Source of the DNA: Nitrospirota bacterium
GTDB lineage: Bacteria > Nitrospirota > Thermodesulfovibrionia > Thermodesulfovibrionales > Magnetobacteriaceae
Reading direction: 5' to 3'
Assembly (NCBI GenBank): GCA_015233265.1
Contig: JADFXZ010000003.1
Span: 7,740 to 31,193 of the forward strand
DNA: 23,454 nt
In this document: piece by piece, positions 1 to 6,689 of the stretch
Numbering within the stretch: the stretch's first letter is position 1
Layout: every line of letters starts with the position of its first letter
The notes under the pieces: generated by a model
The model's input: only the letters and a program-made list of their open reading frames with translations
Told to the model about the DNA's origin: nothing
Databases searched by the model: none
Translations under genes and position numbers: made by a program

Positions 1-438
1 GCGGCTGCGGCCACTGGACAGCCCTGGCGCGGCTGGAAGGGAAGCGGAGGCTGGGGAGGACGAGGAGGAGGCGGCGGCCCGTATCTGACGGTGTATGACA
101 CAAAGACCGTGGATGTTGTAACCGGCACAGTAGACTCTGTGGAGAGCTTTGCGCCCTTTAGGGGGATGTCCATGGGGTTGCAGCTCATACTCAAAACAGA
201 CGACGGCACAATGGCAATACACCTCGGTCCTGTATGGTATGTGGAGCGGCAGGATGTTAAGATTGAAAAGGGTGACACGGTTGAGGTCAAAGGCTCTAAG
301 GTTTCATTCGAGGGCGCCCCGGCCGTCATAGCGGCAGAGGTTAAAAGGGGCGGGGATACGCTGCGGCTCAGAGACGAGGGCGGCGTGCCGTATTGGGCAG
401 AGTCGGCGGCTGCCGCAGTGGCTCCTGTGTCTAATTAG
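1..438 (+). CDS. Gly-rich, probably exported small protein with OB-like C-terminal domain (5' end off window)
   Basis: The frame is open from base 1 to the TAG at 436-438, so the gene starts outside the window; the GTG at 91 is only the first in-window start codon. The visible 145 residues begin with an Ala/Gly/Trp-rich stretch (GWKGSGGWGGRGGGGG), usual for a low-complexity segment after a signal peptide. A compact beta-rich domain of about 85 residues follows, containing VTGTVDSVESF, a central IHLGPVWYVE and GDTVEVKGSKV. The alternating 'V-x-G-x-V-x-S-V' and 'D-x-V-E-V-x-G-S' pattern resembles small periplasmic OB-fold proteins. I recognise no specific function. The first 90 bases are strongly G-rich because of the Gly codons. 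The real-gene call is fairly firm; the fold is inference. Confidence 0.7.
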   Translation, partial: AAAATGQPWRGWKGSGGWGGRGGGGGPYLTVYDTKTVDVVTGTVDSVESFAPFRGMSMGLQLILKTDDGTMAIHLGPVWYVERQDVKIEKGDTVEVKGSKVSFEGAPAVIAAEVKRGGDTLRLRDEGGVPYWAESAAAAVAPVSN

Positions 439-520
439 ATCGTTTCCTTCAGGCACGGCAATCGCATTTGAAAAATCAGGAAGAAATGGCCTATGTAAGC
501 AGTCTGCCTTGTTCCTTGCC

Positions 521-761
521 GTCATTCCGGCTTGCAGACTGTGTCACAATAGATTCCGAGATTGTTCATGCAAATTAGAATCATCCTGAGCCTGTCGAAG
601 GATGCTCCTTTGTATGTCATTTCCCCATACATCGGCAATCCTTCGACAAGCTCAGGATGATTCGACAGGATGATTTCAGACGAAGAATCATTTTTACTGT
701 CTTTTTAATGGTTTGATGTGGTTGGTTTTCTATTATGACACAGTCTGTTGTCCGGAATGAC
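521..761. repeat. Nested inverted repeats, MITE-like element
   Basis: The outer arms are 521-551 and 731-761. They match as GTCATTCCGG, four unmatched bases, then CAGACTGTGTCACAATA with one mismatch (CATAATA on the right). The inner arms are 578-603 and 638-663, each 26 bases and matching at 25 (core CATCCTGAGC-TGTCGAAGGAT), around a 34-base spacer. No transposase or ORF lies inside. The outer 18-mer recurs at 23402-23419 and the inner arm recurs at 5332-5360, so both are dispersed repeats. A non-autonomous element mobilised in trans, or a REP-like structure, are the two readings. Confidence 0.6.
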
Positions 762-897
762 GAAATAAGGGCGGCTGTGACTATTTGGCTGCTCATTTGT
801 TCTCGGTTGCCCTGATTCAGATTATTTCCTCCTTGACAGAAGATTCGTCAACTGATATACCAGATCATCTATATTTTTTCTAATGCCCTCTTTTTTC

Positions 898-928
898 TTG
901 ACATCTTTTTATATCTGCGTGTTATAAT
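898..928 (+). promoter_or_regulatory. Sigma-70-type promoter of the first MCP gene
   Basis: Perfect -35 TTGACA (898-903) and perfect -10 TATAAT (923-928) with a long 19-base spacer, about 95 bases upstream of the MCP start. The second MCP gene has the same arrangement, also with a 19-base spacer. Confidence 0.6.
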
Positions 929-1021
929 TTCAATTGTGACAGCTATAGGCGGTTGTTTAAAATTTAAATTGTAGTGGTGTGTGGATAAACACGCGCATAA
1001 ATAATCAGATTAGGAGGAGTA

Positions 1022-2707
1022 ATGTTACAAAACATGAAGACAGGGACGCGGTTAGGCCTGGCATTTGGTATTGTTGTGGTTTTGCTTTTGGTGGTAGCGG
1101 TTGTGGGTATCAATGCCCTTGGGAATTTAAACGGTGAGATGACCAAGGTTGTCAAAGAGGAATATCCAAAAGTTGCCGCTTGCAGTAACATAAATATCAA
1201 GGTTCTTTCGATAGCTCGTCATATGCGTAACTCACTGCTATTTGACAATAAGGAGCAGATATCGAAGGCATTAGATGGGATAAAGGAAGATAGGAAGGAA
1301 ATAAGCGCCAATCTGGACGCGCTTACCCAGCTGGTTCGTACTGACACAGGCAAGGCAATGCTTAAGGGCATAACCGATGCCAGGGCGCTGTTCGTTCCTG
1401 CTCAGGATGAGTTTATTAAACTCATGGGAGAGGGCAAACAGCCCGAAGCAAAGGACTTTCTGCTATCAAAGGTAAGACCATTGCAGGAGGCTTATCTCGA
1501 TACCACTGAGAAGCTAAAAAAGCATCAGGAAGAGCACCTTAATGAAGCTGCCAAACAGGCTAGCGAGGCTTACTCAAGCGCCCGTACATTAATCATAACC
1601 CTTTCGGTTATAGCCGTAGTTGCGGCGATAGTGATAGCCATGTGGATAACGCTGAGCTTATTAAAACAGCTCGGCGGTGAGCCGCATTATATTGCGTCTA
1701 TAGCGCAGAGCGTTGCCGACGGGGACTTGACGATGAGATTTGACAGTGGCAATAAGTCAGAGGCCGGAATCTTATTGGCAATGAAGACAATGGTCGAGAA
1801 ATTAAAGGAGATAGTAGCCAGCGTGCGCTCAGCGGCAGATAACGTAGCGTCCGGAAGCGCCGAACTTTCAGCCGGGGCGCAGTCGCTCTCAGAAGGCGCT
1901 ACCGAGCAGGCGGCCAGTGTTGAGGAGACATCGTCGTCGATGGAGCAGATGACATCAAATATCAGGCAGACTACAGATAACTCAAGACAAACTGAGGCAA
2001 TTGCAACCACGGCGGCAAAAGACGCCCTCGACGGCGGGAAGGCCGTTGCAGAGGCAGTTGCCGCAATGAAGGAAATCGCAAGCAAGATCTCTATTATTGA
2101 GGAAATCGCAAGGCAGACTAATTTATTGGCATTAAACGCGGCAATCGAGGCGGCAAGGGCAGGGGAGCACGGCAAGGGATTTGCTGTTGTGGCCTCAGAA
2201 GTAAGAAAACTCGCCGAGCGCAGTCAAAAAGCGGCGGGCGAGATAAGCGAACTCTCGGCCTCAAGCGTGAATATTGCTGAGCAGGCCGGCACAATGCTCA
2301 CTAAATTAGTCCCGGATATCAGAAAGACGGCTGACCTAGTGCAGGAGATAACCGCTGCCAGCAACGAACAAAACTCCGGCGCTGAGCAGATAAATAAGGC
2401 CATTCAGCAGCTTGACCAGGTCATCCAGCAAAACGCCTCAGCCGCAGAGCAGATGGCCTCCACCTCAGAGGAGCTGTCCTCGCAGTCTGAGCAGCTCCAG
2501 GGCACAATCGCCTACTTTAAGTCCGGCGCTGAAGGCTCATTCTCGGTAAAGCCCAAAGCCGCCAAGCGTAAACCAATGGCATTAGCGCACCAGAGTGTCC
2601 CTTCGAGAAAGATACACACATCAACACCTTCACCCTCAAGAGGCAAGGTCATTGATTTGGATGACAGTAAAGACCACACCGACGACAGCGAGTTTGAAAA
2701 GTATTAA
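1022..2707 (+). CDS. mcp: Methyl-accepting chemotaxis protein with four-helix-bundle sensor and CheR-tether-like tail
   Basis: Membrane chemoreceptor that signals through CheA/CheW. TM1 is at about residues 11-30, followed by a periplasmic helical sensor region of about 155 residues (4HB_MCP-like). TM2 is at about 189-212, with a HAMP domain to about 270 (GGEPHYIASIAQSVADGDL), then the long methyl-accepting coiled coil. The conserved hairpin tip reads EIARQTNLLALNAAIEAARA and continues to GKGFAVVASEVRKLAERS. The last five residues, EFEKY, fit the x-[HFYW]-x-x-[HFYW] pattern of CheR/CheB tethering pentapeptides, on a Pro/Ser-rich linker. An AGGAGG ribosome site at 1012-1017 fixes the ATG at 1022. 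The ligand is unknown. The gene sits upstream of cheW but is separated from it by a 334-base repeat island, so it may be its own transcript. Confidence 0.95.
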   Translation: MLQNMKTGTRLGLAFGIVVVLLLVVAVVGINALGNLNGEMTKVVKEEYPKVAACSNINIKVLSIARHMRNSLLFDNKEQISKALDGIKEDRKEISANLDALTQLVRTDTGKAMLKGITDARALFVPAQDEFIKLMGEGKQPEAKDFLLSKVRPLQEAYLDTTEKLKKHQEEHLNEAAKQASEAYSSARTLIITLSVIAVVAAIVIAMWITLSLLKQLGGEPHYIASIAQSVADGDLTMRFDSGNKSEAGILLAMKTMVEKLKEIVASVRSAADNVASGSAELSAGAQSLSEGATEQAASVEETSSSMEQMTSNIRQTTDNSRQTEAIATTAAKDALDGGKAVAEAVAAMKEIASKISIIEEIARQTNLLALNAAIEAARAGEHGKGFAVVASEVRKLAERSQKAAGEISELSASSVNIAEQAGTMLTKLVPDIRKTADLVQEITAASNEQNSGAEQINKAIQQLDQVIQQNASAAEQMASTSEELSSQSEQLQGTIAYFKSGAEGSFSVKPKAAKRKPMALAHQSVPSRKIHTSTPSPSRGKVIDLDDSKDHTDDSEFEKY

Positions 2708-3041
2708 TAAATGAGCTATGTGAAGATGGATAAAGGCGTCCCATATGCCCTGAGAGACTGGAGATTCCCGCTTTCGCGGCAATATGACAGGTAGGGGGCT
2801 GGCGCGGCAGTGGCAGCAGCCGCAATTGTCCTCTACCTGTAGAAAGCTGCTTGCACCGAAATGACAGACAGGGGTGGGCGCGTGTAATGGCAGCAGCCGC
2901 AATTGTCCTCTACCTGTAGAGAGCTGTCATCTGTATAATGTCGTTAATCTTTTTCTGTCATTCCCGCGAAAGCTGGAATTCAGTAAGGTTATGGGCACAG
3001 AACCACAGAGGCGCAACTAACTAAAGTTACGGAGGTGTGAT
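2708..3041. other. Intergenic region holding a repeat island
   Basis: 334 bases without a gene. Most of it is the repeat island at 2762-2982. The last 60 bases carry the GGAGGTG ribosome site of cheW. A TATAAT lies at 2934-2939, but I see no matching -35, so I do not call a promoter. Confidence 0.55.
2762..2982. repeat. Two 77-base imperfect tandem units flanked by inverted REP-like arms
   Basis: Two head-to-tail units, 2784-2860 and 2861-2937, have a 77-base period. Within them 2811-2849 and 2888-2926 (39 bases, core GCAGCCGCAATTGTCCTC) differ by one base. In the first unit ACAGGTAG (2787-2794) and CTACCTGT (2833-2840) are complementary and could form a stem. The pair is enclosed by an inverted repeat of the widespread type GTCATTCCCGCGAAAGC: a forward copy at about 2957-2982 and an imperfect reverse copy at about 2762-2787. 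No coding content. Confidence 0.6.
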
Positions 3042-3572
3042 ATGGCAGTAGCAGGGATTACAGAGACTACGCAGTACCTGACGTTTATCCTCAACGATGA
3101 GACATTTGCCATTGACATATCGAAGGTCAGAGAGGTGCTTGAGTATTCAACTGTCACAAAGGTGCCGCAGATGCCGTCCTACATGGATGGTGTAATAAAC
3201 ATACGCGGCAGTGTTGTGCCGGTTGTGGACTTGAGCATGAAGTTTGGTATGCGCGAGTTTGAAAAAACTGTAAACACATGTGTTATAATAGTTGAGGTTA
3301 TGGTAGGTAGGAAGCAGACAGTTCTTGGGGCAGTGGTGGACTCAGTCCAGGAGGTTATGGAGCTGGACGCGGATAAGATAGAACCCCCGCCAAGCATCGG
3401 CACATCGCTTGATACCACGTTTATTAAGGGCATGGGCAAGCGCGATGACCGGTTTATAATTATCCTTAATATAGACAGCATTTTCTCATCGTCCGATATG
3501 TCGTCTATGCGCGGCGATATGTTTGAAGATGACCCTGACCCTGTTGAACCGGCAACGGCTGTGGCAGTGTAG
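3042..3572 (+). CDS. cheW: CheW chemotaxis scaffold protein
   Basis: Cytoplasmic adaptor that couples chemoreceptor tips to the kinase CheA. The 176-residue protein is one CheW domain spanning about residues 8-150. Typical segments are QYLTFILNDETFAIDISKVREVL, MDGVINIRGSVVPVVDLSMKFGM (the strongly conserved 'G-V-I-N-x-R-G-x-V-x-P-V-x-D-L' signature) and a late FIIILNIDSIFS strand. A short acidic tail follows (EDDPDPVEPATAVAV). A GGAGGTG ribosome site precedes the ATG. The stop lies 7 bases before the CheV start, so the two are almost certainly co-transcribed. No CheA gene is present in the window. Confidence 0.95.
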   Translation: MAVAGITETTQYLTFILNDETFAIDISKVREVLEYSTVTKVPQMPSYMDGVINIRGSVVPVVDLSMKFGMREFEKTVNTCVIIVEVMVGRKQTVLGAVVDSVQEVMELDADKIEPPPSIGTSLDTTFIKGMGKRDDRFIIILNIDSIFSSSDMSSMRGDMFEDDPDPVEPATAVAV

Positions 3573-3579
3573 AGATGAT

Positions 3580-4545
3580 ATGAGCGACAAAAACGTCATA
3601 GATGAGATTAAGTCTCAGATACTCCTTGACACGGGGACGAATGAGTTCGAGGTGCTGGAGTTCTATCTCGATGAGCAGGACAGAGGCGGCAAGGTGGAAC
3701 ATCGCTATTTCGGGATGAACGTGGCCAAGGTAATGGAGGTCATAGAGTCGCCTAAGATGCTAGAGAAGGAGCATTCGCAAGACCCGTGCTTTATGGGCAC
3801 TATACCGTTGCGTGATCACATAGTGCCCATTATTGATCTCAGCGTATGGTTGAAGATAAACCGCCACAAGAGTAATTACGAAAATGTGATTATTACCGAA
3901 TTCAGCCGCTCTGTACAGGGATTTATTGTCTCAGGGGTAACGGAGATTCACCGGTTTATGTGGAAGGATGTAGTGCCGCCAAGTGAGTTTATCAACAGGA
4001 TGGGGACGAACGTTGTCATCGGTACGCTGATAAAGGACGCCCACTTTATCCAGCTGCTTGACCTTGAGCAGATAATTGCGGTGCTTAACCCCGAATCGGC
4101 AAAGCGTGCCTGGAACACATCGGTTAGGGCGCAGAAGGATTATATGGCGGTGATTGCCGAGGACTCACCGACTATTCGAATGATGCTGAAAAAAACTCTG
4201 GAGCATGCCAACTTCAGGACGAATATACTCAATAACGGCGAGGATGCCCTTACGTGCCTGAAGGAACTGGCAGATATGGCGGTGAAAGAGGGCAGAAGTA
4301 TCAAGGACTTCGTCGATATAGTGATAGCTGATATAGAGATGCCGAAACTCGATGGCTTCACTCTGACAAAAAGGATAAAAGAAGACAAGTCTCTCTGTGG
4401 ACTCCCCGTAATTCTATACTCGTCTATTATAACAGACGAGCTTGTGCATAAGGGTAAATCAGTTGGGGCAGACCGCCAGGTGTGTAAGCCGGACATAGAC
4501 AAAATGGCGGGATACGCCATAGAGCTTATCGAAAATCTTCAATGA
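3580..4545 (+). CDS. cheV: CheV: CheW domain fused to a receiver domain
   Basis: Coupling protein with a phosphorylatable receiver, used in chemotactic adaptation. The N-terminal CheW domain covers about residues 20-175 (VMEVIESP, IPLRDHIVPIIDLSVWL, FIQLLDLEQIIAVL). The receiver covers about 190-320 and has the acidic pair in AEDS (E194-D195), phospho-acceptor Asp251 in VIADIEMPKLDG, Ser281/Ser282 at the Thr/Ser switch position, and Lys303 in VCKPD. All receiver catalytic positions are therefore present. I place the start at ATG 3580 (MSDKNVIDEI, 321 aa). An upstream in-frame ATG at 3523 would overlap cheW by 50 bases and add a non-conserved, Arg-rich leader. The TGA stop overlaps the next ATG as ATGA, implying translational coupling to the HPt gene. 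Confidence 0.93.
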   Translation: MSDKNVIDEIKSQILLDTGTNEFEVLEFYLDEQDRGGKVEHRYFGMNVAKVMEVIESPKMLEKEHSQDPCFMGTIPLRDHIVPIIDLSVWLKINRHKSNYENVIITEFSRSVQGFIVSGVTEIHRFMWKDVVPPSEFINRMGTNVVIGTLIKDAHFIQLLDLEQIIAVLNPESAKRAWNTSVRAQKDYMAVIAEDSPTIRMMLKKTLEHANFRTNILNNGEDALTCLKELADMAVKEGRSIKDFVDIVIADIEMPKLDGFTLTKRIKEDKSLCGLPVILYSSIITDELVHKGKSVGADRQVCKPDIDKMAGYAIELIENLQ

Positions 4546-4940
4546 ATTTTTATGACGACGCCGATGTCTTAGCGGCCTATGCCGTGGAGACGCAGGAGAG
4601 GTTAAGCAGCATTGAGGTCACAATCTTGCGCCTCAAGGAAAGGCCGGGGGCGTATGACCAGCAGATACGCGCCATCTTCAGAGACGCGCATTCGATTAAG
4701 TCGGGAGCGAATCTCCTCAAACTAAATAACATAGGAAAACTTGCACACAATCTGGAAGATATTCTGCATATCTTCCGCAAAAAGAGGATTTTCCCAGATG
4801 ACAACACAATAAGCACACTGCTTGAGGCAATAGATAAAATCAGGGAACTCACTGATAACATACGACGAAGCGACACGAGAAATGTAACGCTTCAGGTTGC
4901 GAAATTGCAAGACTTATGCAGGTGTCTCGATAGGCAATAG
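4542..4940 (+). CDS. Stand-alone HPt (CheA P1-like) histidine phosphotransfer protein
   Basis: A 132-residue all-helical protein with the HPt signature DAHSIKSGANLL; His50 is the predicted phosphorylation site, in the H-x-x-K-S-G context typical of CheA P1 domains. Downstream helices (IGKLAHNLEDILHIFRKKR and the IDKIRELTDNIRR segment) complete a four- to five-helix P1-like bundle. No CheA dimerisation, ATPase or CheW-like domain follows before the TAG at 4938-4940, and none is found downstream. The ATG overlaps the cheV stop by 4 bases (ATGA), so the two proteins are probably made together. It could accept or return phosphate from a CheA encoded elsewhere, or exchange with the CheV receiver; the latter is inference. 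A truncated cheA is the main alternative. Confidence 0.85.
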   Translation: MNFYDDADVLAAYAVETQERLSSIEVTILRLKERPGAYDQQIRAIFRDAHSIKSGANLLKLNNIGKLAHNLEDILHIFRKKRIFPDDNTISTLLEAIDKIRELTDNIRRSDTRNVTLQVAKLQDLCRCLDRQ

Positions 4941-4952
4941 TGCCGAAATAAA

Positions 4953-5195
4953 CTAAACGGCTATCTCAAGAGATATCGAATCATAATTTACCTATATAGC
5001 CGTCGAATTCTTCTTTCTCTCAATCTACCCGATTTCCTCGATATATTTTATGTCTACAGCAACATTATTAATATCACGGTCAACAATAGCGGCAAGTTGG
5101 TTGCCAGACGTGGGCTTACTACCTTTATTGAGTGTTCGCCGATTAAATCCATGGTCTTTTGGCTATCGCTCTGTCAGAAAATCCTTTCTAAGGCA
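4953..5195 (-). pseudogene. Degenerate winged-helix regulator, HVO_A0114/antitoxin-like
   Basis: On the minus strand one frame reads LRKDFLTER, stop, ..., GNQLAAIVDRDINNVAVDIK, YIEEIG, stop, IERKKNSTAI, stop, VNYDSISLEIAV, stop. The pattern 'QLAxIVxRDxxNVxxDIKYxEExGxIExKK ... VNYDxIxLEI' is that of small HVO_A0114-type winged-helix regulators, often antitoxin-like. Internal TAGs sit at plus-strand 5163-5165, 5025-5027 and 4992-4994. The segment after the first stop reads better in the next frame (KTMDLI), suggesting compensating frameshifts. No start codon or partner gene is intact. The conserved core makes a decayed gene more likely than chance, but the family call is from memory of its pattern. 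Confidence 0.42.
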
Positions 5196-5331
5196 TTAAG
5201 GACAGATTACGGACAAGCCGGAATGATGCAATAGCGGCGTCAATGACATATTTTGCTACTAATGCGTTAGACCTGGGCATAATGGTGTCTCTCGTTAACA
5301 TTGTCGCAAACACCAGTATTATCATACCCAG

Positions 5332-5360
5332 TCGAATCATCCTGAGCCAGTCGAAGGATG
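5332..5360 (+). repeat. Dispersed REP-like repeat (solitary arm)
   Basis: A single copy of the CATCCTGAGC-x-x-GTCGAAGGAT repeat, preceded by TCGAAT, matching the inner arm at 578-603 with one internal difference. No inverted partner nearby. Confidence 0.6.
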
Positions 5361-5545
5361 TCCTTGCCAGCCGGTTTATAAATTACCATCACCTTCTGAA
5401 CTAACTGTGCGACCAGCACTTGTAAAAGAGTAAATTTGTATTGCTATCTTGAAGACATCCCTTTGTAAAAATTCTGACTGACGCTCTGAAATAGATGCGC
5501 CCCATATGGAAGATAGAAATGCTCATCGAGAATGAGATGTTTTAT

Positions 5546-5578
5546 TAAAAAAAAAGGCCGGGGATAAACCCGGCCTTT
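5546..5578 (-). terminator. Intrinsic terminator of the secreted-protein operon
   Basis: GGCCGGG (5556-5562) pairs with CCCGGCC (5569-5575) over a six-base loop, extended by three A-T pairs. On the minus strand the stem is followed by a run of U (A tract at 5547-5555 on the plus strand). It lies 18 bases past the stop of the last minus-strand gene. Confidence 0.85.
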
Positions 5579-5595
5579 CTATCATGAACTTAGAC

Positions 5596-6096
5596 TTAGA
5601 AACAAGTAACTAATGCGGCTGTACCGCTGAAGCTCTTCTGAGTTGTAGCGGCGCCTGTCATGTTTGCAGTGGATGCGCGGGAATACGTGCCGTTGAACGT
5701 GAAAGGATTCAGCACCATGTGTAAGTCAACCACGTCTAACTGTGGGCCTGCAGCTATGTCGGTATATGATGATATGCCCAACATGTTTAATGCAACTTCA
5801 AAGGTAAACGCGCTGGTACGAATCATGCTGCCATTGACAACCTGTGAGTTGATTACGCCATTAGGGAATACCTGCGCGGCTAAGCCTGCAAGGGCGTAGT
5901 TATCGCTGTAGTACCATGACGTGTTGCTAGCAAAATCGCCCAGATCCATCGTGCTGAGCTTCACATAAGTATATCCGCCTGTTGTGTTGTCAGCCAGGAA
6001 CCAGCATATCTGCCCTGCTTCGCTCTTTTCCGCATTCAACGCCAGTACACAGAACGCTAACACTAACGCTACTGCCAATACCTTTATTACTCTCAT
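5596..6096 (-). CDS. Small secreted two-cysteine protein, paralogue 1 (family unknown)
   Basis: 166 residues with an N-terminal Sec signal peptide (MRVIKVLAVALVLAF...), then a mature beta-rich domain. It shares four features with its two neighbours: a Cys-Trp pair soon after the signal (QICWF), a 'V-x-L-S-T-M-D-L-G' segment, the signature D-L-H-x-x-L-N ... F-N-G-T-Y-x-R, and a Cys near the C-terminus (LVTCF). The two conserved cysteines could form a disulfide closing the barrel. An earlier ATG at 6117 is in frame, but the AAGGAGG ribosome site lies between it and ATG 6096, so I use 6096. It is the last gene of the set and is followed by a strong terminator. I recognise no family; an exported, possibly lipocalin-like beta-barrel is conjecture. 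Confidence 0.85.
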   Translation of the reverse strand: MRVIKVLAVALVLAFCVLALNAEKSEAGQICWFLADNTTGGYTYVKLSTMDLGDFASNTSWYYSDNYALAGLAAQVFPNGVINSQVVNGSMIRTSAFTFEVALNMLGISSYTDIAAGPQLDVVDLHMVLNPFTFNGTYSRASTANMTGAATTQKSFSGTAALVTCF

Positions 6097-6187
6097 CAAA
6101 CAGCCTCCTTTTTGCATTTTTTCGTCTTTATCTTTCTAACCTACCCTTTATAATAGGGCAAGCATTCTCCTTAATCTACGGGCTAAA

Positions 6188-6628
6188 CTACGGGCACAGT
6201 GCAAACGTAGCTACACCAGTTAACCTTCTCTCTGAGGCGTTCGCCCTATAGTAATAACCGTTAAACGACGAATCCAACATCAGAACGATATCCTCTTGCA
6301 TTAAGGAGTTAGATCCGGTTATCGCGTCCGATACGTTTAACCCTACCACGTAGCCGGTGGATGAGTAAGCCAGATTTCCCTTAGCTATCTGTGTCGCTGC
6401 AGTAGCGCCAGTGCGGGACATTACCGTCTTCGTTCCAGCCAACGCATAGTCTGTCGTTCCATAGGACATAGCTCCAACCCTTAAGAAATACACTTCACTG
6501 CTCTTGCCATCGTCCATATTCCAGCATAACTCTGCCCCGTACATACCGGCTGACCCATCCGCAAAGGCAAATGCGCTTAACCCTACCACAAACAACATGG
6601 CTACCAACACTATCTTTAATGCTTTCAT
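6188..6628 (-). CDS. Small secreted two-cysteine protein, paralogue 2 (family unknown)
   Basis: 146 residues with a Sec signal peptide ending near SAFAFADG, then AELCWN (first conserved Cys-Trp). A VYFLRVGAMSYG strand, YALAGTKTV, the signature D-I-V-L-M-L-D ... F-N-G-Y-Y-Y-R and a terminal FALCP (second conserved Cys) follow. It is the shortest and most divergent of the three paralogues. An AGGAGG ribosome site lies about 8 bases before the ATG. It sits 91 bases upstream of paralogue 1 and 61 bases downstream of paralogue 3, all on the minus strand with no terminator visible between them, so one transcript is likely. Function unknown. Confidence 0.85.
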   Translation of the reverse strand: MKALKIVLVAMLFVVGLSAFAFADGSAGMYGAELCWNMDDGKSSEVYFLRVGAMSYGTTDYALAGTKTVMSRTGATAATQIAKGNLAYSSTGYVVGLNVSDAITGSNSLMQEDIVLMLDSSFNGYYYRANASERRLTGVATFALCP

Positions 6629-6689
6629 TAAATGCCCTCCTGTTTATTCTTCTTCGCCTGCCCTATGGACAAACGGTTTTCAATACGAT

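Larger units (their letters stand above)
439..1021. other. Intergenic region with MITE-like repeats and the MCP promoter
   Basis: No gene seen in 583 bases. It holds the nested inverted repeats at 521-761 and a sigma-70-type promoter at 898-928, listed separately. The rest (439-520 and 762-897) shows nothing I can name. Confidence 0.6.
4941..5595. other. Intergenic region with pseudogene, REP copy and terminator
   Basis: 655 bases with no intact gene. It contains a minus-strand pseudogene remnant (4953-5195), one arm of the dispersed CATCCTGAGC-type repeat (5332-5360) and the terminator of the minus-strand operon (5546-5578). I see nothing recognisable in 5361-5545. Confidence 0.55.

Noticed and set aside
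1687..2175. 162-codon minus-strand frame opposite the first MCP
   Set aside because: Mirror of the Ala-rich coiled-coil codons; no ribosome site or recognisable motif.
2934..2939. TATAAT as a cheW promoter
   Set aside because: No reasonable -35 at 15-19 bases upstream, and it lies in the repeat unit.
4953..5195. Amber-codon recoding as an explanation for the three internal TAGs
   Set aside because: TAG ends several intact genes in the window, frameshifts are also suspected, and no start codon is preserved; decay is simpler.
4941..5234. Open frame continuing in register after the HPt stop
   Set aside because: It is the antisense of the decayed regulator and shows no protein-like pattern; TAG is used as a normal stop by cheW, the HPt gene and others here.
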